DNA of 64,000 nucleotides from Rhynchosporium graminicola. Lineage: Eukaryota > Ascomycota > Leotiomycetes > Helotiales > Ploettnerulaceae. Positions within the stretch are counted from its first letter, which is position 1; every line of letters starts with the position of its first letter. The notes below the pieces were generated by a model, which was given only the letters and a program-made list of their open reading frames with translations, ran no database searches and was not told the origin of the DNA. The stretch lies in contig FJUW01000007.1 of assembly GCA_900074885.1 (NCBI GenBank), positions 477,967-541,966 on the forward strand, in the 5' to 3' direction. Below, one piece after another: positions 11,780 through 23,500 of this stretch. The position numbers and the translations under genes were made by a program.

Positions 11780-13089
11780 ATGGAAAGCGTGCTGCTAAAG
11801 TATAGAACGGTTGAGATATTCGATCTATTGACTCCTGGTAGGATGCTCGAGCTGAAGGGTGTTCCCAAGAGAGTTATCATCATTCATCAGCTCCCCTTGG
11901 ACCGCATACACGAGATACCATTGGCAGCTGATAAAACCTTGCAAGATGCTCGACGAACCCTATAAAATGATTTATTTATCTTGACGCGTCGTTTGATGAT
12001 TAAAAGCATGTCGTTGGCCCATTATTATTAGCCCAACTCGTAGCGTCTACTGGTTACCCACCTGCCGTGACCGATCAGCCAAGCCCAAGCAGCTCACATG
12101 TCTCCTTGTGCTAGCTATCGCAGGCAGGACCAACATGTTCAGAAGGTAGGCCTAATAAAGATCTCCAGTCATAATATTAGAGATCAGGAGGTCGCGTTGG
12201 AGCTATCAAATGATTTCAAGGACAAGAAGTCAATGGATGCGCTTTAGGATGCACAGGCTATTTTCCATACTATTCGTATCATCTAGCTCATTTCGCATAT
12301 AATCACGGCGCGCAATACAACATGCCGATTTTAGATCTTTCCATCCCCGAAGCGAAGAATATATTCGACCTCAATTTCTGGGCCTGTATATCCGTCATCC
12401 AGGCTTTCATACTACTTCTCACGAAAGCCAAGGACGGTGCTGTGATCGTCACCACACATCTGCCGGTTCTGCTATCGGCATACCATTCCAATCGGCCTAT
12501 AACGCCTCGAAAGCGGCTCTCGCTATGTTTTCCGAGATTCTCCGGCTAGAGCTCGAGGGGTTCGATATCAAGGTTGTGGATCTCAAAACTGGTGATCTCA
12601 AAACTGGTGGTGTCAAGTCTAATATCTTTGCCAACTTGACACACAGCGAGTTACCGCTGGGTTCGATTTACGATGTTGCACGCAAGGATGCAGATCTAGT
12701 GCTTGCGGGAGAGAAACTTAAGTCACTAAAGGGTGTTTATTGCGATTCGGATATCTGGTACGCTACGGGGAGGCCCATTTTCTCTCCGTTTCCAATGCTT
12801 CCAGATTCATCGTGAGAGATCATTCAACGAATGTCTGCTGAGCCAATTCGTGTATAGGGCTGAGAATGTCGTGAGTGATCTCACGAAGGCAAACCCACCA
12901 TATCAGATGTGGAGAGGCGGGCAGGCTTGGATGGAGAGGTTCGCGAGGTTCGCGACGGTCTTGCCTGTTTGGATGTTTGCTGGACAAATGAAGAAGTTGA
13001 CTGGATTGGATGGTGTTACTCGCAAAATTCAGGAGTCGAGATTACTTGAATTTGCGCAGGAGGAAGAATTGGGGATGAAGCTGGCTTGA
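11780..13089 (+). pseudogene. AYR1-like short-chain dehydrogenase, broken
   Basis: Fragments of one SDR lie in order. 11780-11965 resembles a degraded Rossmann N-terminus (LTPGRMLELKGVP). 12322-12470 gives the central strand and helix (FDLNFWACISVIQAF, KDGAVIV). 12450-12790 gives the catalytic region with an intact YxxxK (SAYNASKAA), then VVDLKTG. 12840-13089 gives a C-terminus with PPYQMWRGG. The family includes yeast Ayr1, the 1-acyldihydroxyacetone-phosphate reductase of lipid droplets and ER. The frame changes between GAVIV and SAGS, where the plus strand reads ACCACACATCTGC and a two-base CA excess fits. The frame changes again near 12800, and a 15-bp duplication doubles LKTGD near 12585. 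Introns cannot easily explain these breaks, so it is called a pseudogene. Confidence 0.7.
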
Positions 13090-13247
13090 GAGGAATACGC
13101 CCAGGTGTGAGTGCTGAACACCTCAGCGTAACAGCCTATATAATAGCTCAGTTCTCACACATGGCCTTTCCTTGTCAATATTACCATTCATTCGGACCAC
13201 TAGAGTTATCTAATTACATCATCTCTGACGTCTACCATATTCAGCGA

Positions 13248-14912
13248 TCAGGGATCCCAAGGTCCAACAGCTCTCGTCGTCGTCAAAACCTCCGGCTCAC
13301 CACTTTCCCTCACCAACAAGATATCTTCATGCCTCACTCCGAACTTATCCACCAGATAGATCCCCGGCTCACTCGTAAAAGTCATGCCAGCCCTCAACGT
13401 CACATTGACATTTCCCTTATTCAGGTACGGACTTTCATGAGCCTTAATACCAATCCCATGACCAACACGATGCGTGAAATCCTTACCGTATCCTGCATCG
13501 GTGATTACTTTGCGTGCGGCGATGTCGACGGACGCTGCGCTATTACCTTGGTGTAAGGCGCGCATTGATTGCGTTTGAGCTTGGAGGACAATGTCCCATA
13601 CCAATAGCTTTTCGCGGATGTGGGGTGAGAGGGCTGAGATTTCGGCGGTAGTGGTGGGTTTGGGGAAGAAGGGCGGGAAGAAGGTACGACATATATCAGA
13701 AGAGTAACCGAATAGGTGGGCGCTGTGTAAATGGTTAGTTTGCGTTGAGTAAACATGGTTTTTATGACATACCCGACATCGATGAGCACGAATGTCTCGG
13801 CTTCCAGGACTTTGCTTCCATCTGTTCCGCCGTGAGGGTTCGAAGCATCCTCATCTACACTTGATGTTAGCTCTTAATCCTTCGATCGCTTGCTAATATC
13901 TCTAGACCCTTAGCATCATACAGAAATTTCCTGAACTTACCAAAAAGAACAATATCAAAGAATGGCTCCATCCCTGCTGCACGGAGAGTATTGTCCAACA
14001 CATTCATGACCTCATTCTCCGTCAAGCCAGGATACATGCACAACCGCATTGCCCTCACAGCCTCAACAGTCCCTGTATTAACAGCTCTCACAATCTCAAT
14101 TTCCCTCTCCGTTTTCGTCTGCTTCACTCTCTCAACCTCACCACCAAGACCCACAACCTCAAACCCATTCTCACCCAGTCCTCTCTGGATGAAATCTCTC
14201 ATCTCATCATCAACCATAATCTTCGGTCTAGAATTCCTCTTCTTCAAACCAGGCGTCTTCCACGCTTTCAGGAGCGTCTCGTAAGGATTCCAATGCTCCT
14301 CCCAAGGCACGAAATGAAGCTTGTCCACAAAGGGCATACCCAGTAACTTGGCTCTCTCGACCTCAAAACTTGGGGCCAGGAAATTGACAGCAGCTTTGAT
14401 CTCCCCTGCACTCTCGTTCTTGACTGGTTGCACAACCATCAAGAATGGTCGCTCTTCAGGCTCCCAGACCTCCCAGTCTTTTTGGCTGATGTTGGCGTAG
14501 TACTGGAATGTGTAGCCGGGTTCGACGACGAAAGCATCGACGCCGTCAGCTACGAGAGCAGCGGCCAGATTGTCTCTGCGCTCGACGAATTCTGAGACCG
14601 GCAGTGGTGAGGCAGGATCTAGGAAGGGGAGGCCGGTTGATAGAAAGTTGTTGATGGAGCATTCTTGAAATCCTTGGATGCTGTGAGACGAGGAGTTGTC
14701 TTCTGAGATTTCTTTATCAGAGTAGTTGGAGATCTTGGGAATTTGTTAGTGAAGTCTCTTTCTAGATAGGTAGAGCTTACCAGTACGAAACATGTGACCA
14801 CGAGCAGGAAGGCCCTTAGTAGACATTGTCTCGCTCTGAGCTTGATGTTAGGGATCTGATGTTTGTTCTCTAGCGGAGGACAAGGCTCGAGGAGGACTTC
14901 TTTTTCATCCAT
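13248..14912 (-). CDS. M24 family metallopeptidase (Xaa-Pro aminopeptidase-like), membrane-anchored
   Basis: Four exons by my splicing: 14912-14781, 14733-13941, 13854-13773 and 13722-13248. They total 494 codons with consistent phases. Residues about 31-44 (LLRAFLLVVTCFVL) form a probable signal anchor, so the catalytic part should be lumenal or extracellular. A creatinase-type N-domain is followed by the pita-bread M24 domain. All five metal ligands are visible: Asp in VLIDVG, Asp in YSSDICRTF, His in HRVGHGIG, Glu in TSEPGIY and Glu in VRHEDIL. The family removes N-terminal residues before proline or cleaves X-Pro dipeptides; the substrate here is not known. It is divergent from the MFS transporter gene, with 412 bases between the starts. 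Confidence 0.88.
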
Positions 14913-15324
14913 ATTCTTTGCGGCTTTCCCAATAAATGAAATAAAATATCTTGAAAGGTTGATATCAAGAAGTCGTTAAAATCCGATCACTTGGAAATCG
15001 TAAGTGATAGATGGGATGCATCGCTAGTGCAAACAGGCATTGTAAGGTTCCATCGGTCGGCTAGATACTTTTCCCCAGAACCCCCATCTTTGCTATCAAG
15101 AAAAGCACTCTCTGGGAACAAATCAAATTACGATAAGAAAAGGTAGCTTGAGTGGAAGATCGGCGGTGATATATCGGCAAACCCGGTCCTTGGAGAGTGG
15201 GTTGGTGCGAGTTATGGCAATGATGGCAATCCCTCAAATTGAGATATATTTCCTGTTATGTCGACCCTTTTGCCTTTCTTTCCTTTGTTTTGAGACTTAA
15301 ATCCGGTGCATATTTATTTCTAAT
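14913..15324. promoter_or_regulatory. Divergent intergenic region between M24 peptidase and MFS transporter
   Basis: A 412-base gap between two oppositely directed start codons, so it must hold both promoters. It contains pyrimidine-rich stretches (CTTTTGCCTTTCTTTCC near 15268) just upstream of the transporter start, which are common in fungal promoters. No specific binding site is assigned. Confidence 0.5.
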
Positions 15325-16981
15325 ATGGGTGTAATTCACACCTCAGAGTCAGAGAGCAAAGGCATCTCTCACACCAAAGAAGATGCAATCACAGATCTCT
15401 TTACCTTCCCAAACAAAATGGAGAAAGACCATGAAGCCCAATCCATCGCTCCAGGTCTGGGGGAAACAACCTACAGCAAACTATCCGTTACGTTAATGAT
15501 CATATTCTCTGGCCTGGCAATCGGCTCAGACGGTTTCAATGCTTCCATCATCGGCAACTTATCACTCATCTTTAGCGTCATGTATCCAGACCTATCGACA
15601 GTCATGTACTCCCGTCTTTCCAATGCTTTCCTTATTGGTATGATCGTTGGAATGCTAGGCTTTGGTTATATTTCCGACAGATTGGGACGAAAGAGTGGTG
15701 CTATGTTGACGACTATCATTTTGGTGACTGGCATTGCAATGAGTGCTGCTAGTAGTGGGAAGGACCAGTTGGGCATGTTTTGGATGTTGGTGATTAGTCG
15801 GGGAATTGCTGGTGTGGGTGCTGGCGGGTGAGTTCTCAGGTCCTTTCTCGAACTCACGCACGAAAAGTTGATTATTGAATTTCTAGAGAATATCCCGTCT
15901 CGGGTGCCGGAGCTACAGAAGCTACAGACGAGGATGCTGGACCACGTAAACATCGAGGCTTCATCTTCGCTCTCATTGCAGATCTCTCTGCAACTCTCGG
16001 ATTCGTCTTCGGTGGTCTGGTCCCTCTGCTTCTGATCCTATGTTTTCACTCAAATGAGAAACATTACAACATCGTCTGGCGGCTCTCTCTAGCTCTCGGA
16101 GCTATACCGCCTCTCTCAATTTTCTGGTTCAGATATAAGATGGCAGTCAGTACAGCATACCGCAAAAGTTCCGCGAAGAAGCAACGTATTCCAGTCTGGC
16201 CGATGCTCAAAAGATATTGGAGACCATTATTAGGTTGCTCCACCAGTTGGTTCTTATACAGTAAGTCCCTCTCAACGCCCAACGACCAGCACCTCACTAA
16301 TTTGATCCACCAGATTATATATCCTATCCCTTCGGACTCTTCGCCTCCACAATCCTCAACCGCCTTAACATCGGCTCATCCCTAACCCGCAACATGGGCT
16401 GGGGAACCGTAATCAACTGCTTCTACATCCCCGGCGCATTTATCGGCGGGTACCTCTCCGACAAAATCGGCCGTCGTCGCACCATGGCTCTCGGTTTCGG
16501 ACTCCAAGCCATCCTAGGCTTCCTACTCGGCGGCGCTCTCGGCAAGATCCAAGACATCCTCCCTCTCTTCATCATAATGTACGGCGTCTTCCTCACTCTC
16601 GGCGAAGTCGGACCAGGCGCTACTATCGTGCTCACATCCAGCGAATCCTTCCCGACGAGTATCCGCGGCCAATGTCTTGGGTTCATCGCCGCGTTCGGGA
16701 AAGCAGGCGCTGCGATCGGGACCGCTGTCTTCGCGCCCATTCTGGCCAGTTATGGAGATAGTGTGTATAAAGGAAATCAAGCGGTGTTCTTGATTGGGAG
16801 TGCGTTCGCGGCTGCGGGCGCGATCTCGAGTTATTTCGTTATTCCGGATATTAGCACGAGATTGGAGAATGAGGATGAGGCGTGGAAGAAGTATTTGAGG
16901 GATGAGGGGTATGAGATTCAGTGGGGGGATGAGGAGACGAAGGATCCCGAGGGATTGAAGATGGATGCTGTTAAGAGTTAG
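15325..16981 (+). CDS. MFS transporter of the phosphate/glycerophosphodiester (PHS/GIT1-like) type
   Basis: Three exons: 15325-15827, 15887-16260 and 16314-16981. They give 514 residues. After a soluble N-terminus of about 55 residues come 12 hydrophobic segments. Two MFS signature loops are visible: YISDRLGRKSG (loop 2-3) and YLSDKIGRRRT (loop 8-9). RGIAGVGAGGEYP followed by SGAGATEA at the exon 1/2 junction is typical of the GIT1/Pho84-like branch (TC 2.A.1.9), proton symporters for phosphate or glycerophospho-inositol/choline at the plasma membrane. The C-terminal tail is acidic. Substrate choice between phosphate and glycerophosphodiesters cannot be settled by eye. Both splice junctions restore the frame exactly. 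Confidence 0.88.
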
Positions 16982-19080
16982 GTGTTTCTGGTGGTGAGTG
17001 GTTAGAAGAGCGCGGTTGCCCTTCAGTAGCGAGAAGAAAGTTGATGCTTGATTGTTTTTACAACATCAAATTCGAGACGTTAACGTCTTTGTTTTGAAAG
17101 AGTGAGCGCTCCGCATGGTTTGCATCCTGTGAAGTGCGTCTGGGTATTTCTATAGTAAATAGCTATATATAATATGATAGGGCTTCTGAGTCCGATGTTC
17201 ATCATACTCTATTGAAGAAATCCGAAACGAGCAGCGTGATAAGCACGTCCCATTCGAGGTATTTTTCAGATCTAGCTCGATCTCTCCACCAAGTTCTATT
17301 GATGAAGAAGAATAACCTCTTTCAGTGCCAGCGCCAGCACCAGCTTCGAAGCAAAGCGAACCTGATGAAAGCCCCAACGAATTTTGAGTCCCTTACAACT
17401 CACTGCCACAGATCTACTCCTCCCAGGACATATCAGCAACTCTCCTACTCCCGTGACATGCAAATTTAATACTACAGCGCACACAAACACGCTACATCTC
17501 GGCCCTAATAGCCAGCTAGCTCGTATCGCTTGTACATATACTCACCTCACCTCACTTCGGCTAACATCAAAAGCAGACATACTTACTTAGCTACCAACCT
17601 AAGAAGATGAAAAATCCAACTACTCACAAGCGAGGTTTTATTTACTTACATTCACCCGTATCTACCTATCTATTCTTCTTTCCACCTTCCCTACATCGAG
17701 AATTGCCTATCATACGTCCTAGACTATAATAATCCCAAATACAAACATCCTACCGGCTGAATCGATAGAATCCAATAGCATATTCCATGATCCTTAGACT
17801 CTCGTCCGACTCTCAAATGCACTTCCCTCTACCCCTCTACCCCTCCCTCTCTCTACCTACCCACCTACATCACACCAAAGACATCCTCTCCTTCCCTATC
17901 CTTTCCCATCCTCTCCTACCCCCTTCAACTCCCTCTCTCTCATTTCCCATCCCAATCAGCCGCTCGCGGAGATATACCCGTACTCACTCACATGCATAGA
18001 TAGATACACCACTATGCCCGCATTTCCCGGGGGTCTGTCGGAGCCTACCTGTCCTATCCACCGTATATTTACTTTACATGGCATATTTAGTTTCGCTACA
18101 GACAGCCGACCCTTGATGTAAGTAAGCCCTGTCGGGCTCGTTCAGACCCATGGAGAAAGTGGGTATTGTATGTATGTATGGTGTTATGGGAGTGAGACAA
18201 TATACGTGGGCAGATGGAAAAGGGAGAGATCTGCACTGCAGTGTTAGACACTTGGTGGGTAAATATGCAGGTACCGTGTCTGTGTGTAACAGGCGACTGA
18301 GGTCTAGACTTACCGGTAGCGTCAGCCTCAACGTTAGTCAGGTACGAATCGAGGTATGTGTACGGTACCTGAGTTAAGTTTCTGGTTACAATGGGTGTCT
18401 GGTGGTACGAACACGACGTCAGGAGAGGATGACGAGAGCAGATGCAAGTTTTTATTATTTTAATTTTCGTTAACTTTCGTTAACTTTCGGAGATGCAACT
18501 ACAAAGAATCGATTGATAGACCGTTCACTCGTGCGTCTCCGTATCGAGCGTCGTGAAGTGTAGACATGAAATCTAAACTTTCCCTCTTGTTCCTCCTCCT
18601 TCTCCTAATCTTCCTCGTATCTTGTCTATCATCTCATCCTATCTTCTATCCATAATCCAGCTATCCCTCCTCTATCAACACTACACAAAAGAATCGAACA
18701 CCCACCACTAAATGCCCATCACCCCAAATAAATACTAGAAGCTAAAAAGAAAAGTTAAAAGAAAAAAACTACGACTATATAGTAGTCCAAATCTGTCCAG
18801 ATCAATTCTCGCTCCCTGGGTATTGAGAGCGTAGAAGATACATGCCAAACGCCAGAAAGTCCAAAAGTAACAATGAGAATGTCCTGCTGTTGATGAGCAA
18901 GGACTCAATTGCATCTCCCATGGGTATGTAGAACGCCGAATAAGCAAAATTATATCCCTTCTATATCGTTCCCAACGACCATCCAATCGAATCCAGTATC
19001 CGTAGTCAACAGTTCGCCCCTGCAGACGAGCACCATGTATGCAAATGTCTCCCAATCATGTACATCACTCTATTGCCCAT
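16982..19080. other. Intergenic, with a long pyrimidine-rich tract
   Basis: No convincing gene. 17787-17960 is strongly CT-rich (runs such as CTCCCTCTCTCTACC), and an array of GTTAACTTTC units sits near 18468-18490. The segment probably includes the 3' flank of the transporter and the 3' UTR of the minus-strand gene ending at 19081. Short open frames on both strands have no recognisable features. Confidence 0.45.
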
Positions 19081-20481
19081 CTAAAGCAACCATGCAATCA
19101 GCACGGCCAGCAGAGCCACTGAGCCCGCCGGATTCGTATGTAGACTGGGCATAGCAGCTGACGATTCAACAGGAGCCGGCAAACTTGCATTCACGAACTG
19201 CGGACCACAATTGATGTTAATCTGGGTCGCGGCACTAACATACGTACTGGCGAGCGCTTGCGTTCGATCACTACTCGCCTGCTCGAATATCGCCATCGTA
19301 TTCTGCAGACAACTGTCACAGGTGGGCTGACTGCCTCCTACCAAACTTATATTCAGCGGCAGGAAATAAACATGCGAGTCTGTGGGGTTGGTGGCGTTGG
19401 TTATGGCGTCTGCGAAACAGTAGGCAGATGTGTCAGGGTTGCGGAGGCAGGATGCGGTATAGAGTGGTTTATAGGATTTTAGTCCTAGCAAAGCTTGTTG
19501 GATGATAGGATTTCGGGAGGAGAGGTCGGTAGCGCAGGAGGTGGGTTTGGTGATGTTTGTTGCGAAGGAGGAGAGCACGTTGGTGCAGAGGGTAACGTTG
19601 GCCGCGCAGGAGTTGTCGAGGACTTGGGTGATGCGGACGAGTGATTTGGATGCTGCGAAGAAGGTTTGGGAGTTCTGTAGTCGTGGTGGTTAGTTTTTGT
19701 AGTTTTTTGTTTACTTTTCTTTATTTTGTGCTACTCGACAGGAAGGGATAACGCAAAAAAATGGGAGGGCCTGAAGAATGCTTACCTGTAAGAGGATTGA
19801 GAACGGGAGGCAGGATTGAAATGTGCTATTGGATAGCATGTTCGACATGAAAGACGCGCAATCCGCGGTAATATTATTATTGAAGCCCATATCAAAAGGA
19901 CGAGGCATTGGCTTCACACCTGTCTCCACCGCAGCGACGATGCCGCCCTTGGTAGAAGTCGGTGGCAGTGTGGAGGATGAGGAGGGTGACGAAGAGGTTA
20001 TCCTCGGTTGCTCTGCACGTTTCTTGAGCTCGTTGGCGCCTCGAGGTAGATCGTGATCGTGATCGTGTTCTTCATCGTGGCTGTTGGAAGTTGGAGGCAT
20101 GTTCTGATCAACCAAAATATACCCTGATAGCGATGCTGATCCCAGCGCTTCCGCTCCCGAGGCGATGGGTCGGGTCTGGACCGGGCCTTCTACCAATTGC
20201 TCGTGGACATATATTACTCCTGGTTTTGCCGACGATAACGAGATGCAACATGTGAGGAATATTAGCAGGAGGAAGAGCTGTTGAGAGCTTGAGCTTGAGC
20301 TTGATCTTGATCTCAAAAGTGTTTTTCTCCTGACTGCGCGATGACGGCAGTGTTTAGCGGCGTGGGTAGGGATGGATGAATGGTGCGACGGCTTTTGCTT
20401 TGACTCCCTCGTAAGATCCAGACACCCGCGGCCAGCACCAGCACCAGCACCAGCACCAGCAAGTCTATTTTGAGACTTCAT
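19081..20481 (-). CDS. Predicted GPI-anchored, Ser-rich secretory protein (fungal-specific)
   Basis: Two exons, 20481-19786 and 19674-19081, give 429 residues. The N-terminus has a Gly-Ala repeat coded by a GCTGGT-type hexamer array, a basic region, a poly-Ser stretch, then a hydrophobic signal-anchor (about residues 67-85, LFLLLIFLTCCISL). The middle is His/Asp and Ser/Thr-rich. The C-terminal half has spaced cysteines (CASFMSNML, CLPFSILL, SCAANVTLC, CDSCLQN), N-glycosylation sequons and a final hydrophobic segment (VALLAVLIAWLL), as in GPI precursors. This arrangement is common in ascomycetes as a family without known function. An in-frame ATG at 20583 would add 34 residues; the downstream ATG is chosen since it directly precedes the basic region. 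Confidence 0.72.
20433..20462. repeat. Hexamer microsatellite in the GPI-protein gene
   Basis: Repeats of CAGCAC/AGCACC encode the Gly-Ala run near the N-terminus of the minus-strand protein. Such an array is prone to length change. Confidence 0.8.
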
Positions 20482-20583
20482 GATGATGAAGAAGTCAGAG
20501 CTCGACGCCGGAAAGGCGATTATAAGTACTTGTATCGAGGTCGTGAAGGAGGTGTTTATGTCCGAAAGTCCAGCATTACTCAC

Positions 20584-23500
20584 CTGTCACTCTCAGCAGT
20601 GTCAAGCGACCGCGAAAGAGCCAACAGGCAGAGATGTCGCCTAGTATTTGTTTTTCTCTCCTTGCGGGCGGATAGCTGTGTTTTCCCGCAAAGTGTATGT
20701 TCGGACGGTTGTTGCAGATATATTCCAGTCGTCGCCGTAACGTGTGCGTGACCCAGTGGTACAATATCCCTCAGCCAGTACTAGGAAGTTGAAGTTGCAT
20801 ACATGTCAATCTGAAGTGTCGTATCTTTCTCATACACACAGCAATGCCGATCAGATCCAAACAAATAAACGAATGACTGTAGTTGGAGTTTCGTAGGGTC
20901 GATTAAAGCGTGTGAGACCTGAGAGACTGCGGAGGGCCTGGAAGGCTCGATCATGTATACATATATATGGTGGCAGCGAAATAGGCAAAAGGAACTGCAC
21001 ATCAGCAGGCACAGGCTGGCAGTCGAGCCATGGCAGTCAGGGTCTCGTTCTACATTCGCTGGTCGTGGGGGAGGGGTGCGGCAGGGCTTTTGCTGGCAGC
21101 CCTGTTGGTTGACTTCGTACTGACGGCGGGCAAAGCACGGGGAGTGAATATACGGAATAGTAGGCACCTAGGTTTACATGGTTGACCGCTGACTGACCGC
21201 AAGCAGCATCTCCCGGTAATTACAGGAATATTGGCCGATCCTTGCTTGGGTTGCTGCCATCCCATTCCCAATGTCGAACGGTGCAGAAACTCTAAGAGAG
21301 AGAAGACACAAGCTGTCGCGTGTTGGAGCCAGTCATAGGCAGAGGCAGAGAAAGAAAATACTTGTAGCCTGTCAATCAACTTGTCAAAGTCAGCATGCCG
21401 GACGCCCCAACATGCAGCCAATCTTAACATATTGGGCGCCACGTTCCCACGATTAGTGTTCATATGTTAGGCAAATTTACCGAGTACTACATGCAGTAGG
21501 GAAGACTACAGTATGGAAGTACCTACTCAAGGATCCATCCCAAAAAGATGATAGCCGAATGGTATGCTTCCGTACTACAGTAGGCAAGGAATCAAGCGAT
21601 GCAATCATTGGGAAGCCTTAGATGAACCCCCCCGCCTTGCGTGCACAATTGCCTTGCCGTGTGCATACGTCGATATATTACTTGCATCTGACATGCGTTG
21701 TTCACTTCATTTCCTTTTCCCCTCACTTCTTGACGGCCGGGCGAGGGAAAGAAACGCAGGGCAGAGATGCGGACTGATAACACCGTGATCTGTGCAGTGC
21801 AACCTTTGAATCTGGCTTTGGTCCGTCCGTTACACAGTCACATCGAGCCGAGCCGGGTCAGAACAGCACTGCAGTTATCTGCTCCTCCCTTCGCCATCAA
21901 AATATGTGCCTGTCCTAATTCTGAACGAAGTTATCCGATTTAGGTCAATGAATCCAGGCCGAAGTAAACAAAACATGGCTCTGCTTGGGTCGATTGAAGG
22001 ACCGATTGATGAAGCAAAATAAAACAGCATTACTCATAACTTCCAATTGCCTATCACACATCCGCCTTCGTAATCCAATTCCCTTTTGAAGGGCTTTCCA
22101 TCCAATCTCCAATCAGCTTTCCATACATTCTAGCTAGACCTTCCAGATCACCCTTTCTTCTTCTATAACCCCTTCAATCGCAACTCCCGCCATCCACCAA
22201 GCAAAACCCTCGCTTTAACCTTCCGAACTCTCCTAACGCGGCCTTTATCCCGCTCCAAGACAAAAAAAAACAGCAGGCGAAATGAGATGACTGAGATTAC
22301 GCATCCAGCGGCAGCTAACCAAGTAAGCACTGGTGCAGAATATTCCTGGAGTAGTTGCTAGGACATTGTTGTTTTAGCCAATTGCTTCTTGCAAACATCC
22401 TTGAAGACTTGAATTCTACGCGAGCTACCCTCCACGCGAGGACCGAGCTAGGAGCTAGTCTGTTTTTGTAGCTGCGGTCGAGTTGTTGACAGGCGTTGGC
22501 TTGCTTACCTTTGGGATTTGAAGATTTCTGGCAATAACAACTCGGTGTCATCACCAAAACCCTATCCAGCAATAGCTTAAAGCATTACAAATCCCACCCA
22601 GGATTCTAACTCAACTAACAAGAGTGGAAGAACAAATTTCTGCAAATATGAAATACCAAGGCCAGGTGCAGGCGTGAGCCAACTACCGAATAAAGCCCTT
22701 CGCATGAAGAAACAATCTCATGCAAGCCCGCTTTCCCGCTTACATCTCGGGTACTAAGTTGTAAATTATGTAAGTGCCAAATGAATAGGATGCCGGGCTA
22801 TTTTTCTGCATAAAGTGCAGTATGCCTAAGTAATAAACTCCGCTGCAGCCAACGAAAAGTTCATCTGATATCGAAGGATTGCGACATGTTACACTTTGAG
22901 GGGAAAACGGAAGGGTTACCATGTGATTGTTTATTCTCTTACTTCTTTGATATATAAGCATTTCAGGTATTGTCCAAATTGTTGTTGTACTGTATGTATG
23001 TCTGATTCAACCTGGAGATCCCAACTCTTTTCAACTCAGTCTGGAAAACCTCAATACCAAGATAGTACCGGCATTCGTTCAACTACCAAGAAAATTTCTG
23101 TATTATCTATCTGGAGAGATAAACCCCATCACTCCCCTATCAATGAAAGTTGGCAGCACTGAATCCAGCAATCAACTTCCGGGCTTCCCAAATTAACTCC
23201 GCGCAACAAGTTCCGCTCACGCCATTTATCACCAGACATCATACCATATTATCGAACATGCATTTCTAGCCCTGCGGATAAATGCTGCCCCGAAGCTATA
23301 AAGCCATCAAAGTTTGTGTTTAGACATCCGCTAAGCTCAAGAACATCAATATCGAATGCCGGATCTTAAAGAGACACTACCTACTTACTATCTGCTCTCC
23401 TGCCTATCACAACTTCTCATCAAACCAAGGATTTCCAAAAATCCTGCCCATGCGTTTGGACCTGGATTACTCGATTCCCAACTCCCAAGGAATCAGCAAA

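Noticed and set aside
13086..14284. Plus-strand frames opposite the M24 peptidase
   Set aside because: They mirror the coding strand of a gene with all metal ligands and consistent exon phases.
16423..16780. Minus-strand frames opposite the MFS transporter
   Set aside because: Antisense shadows of exon 3, which holds conserved MFS motifs.
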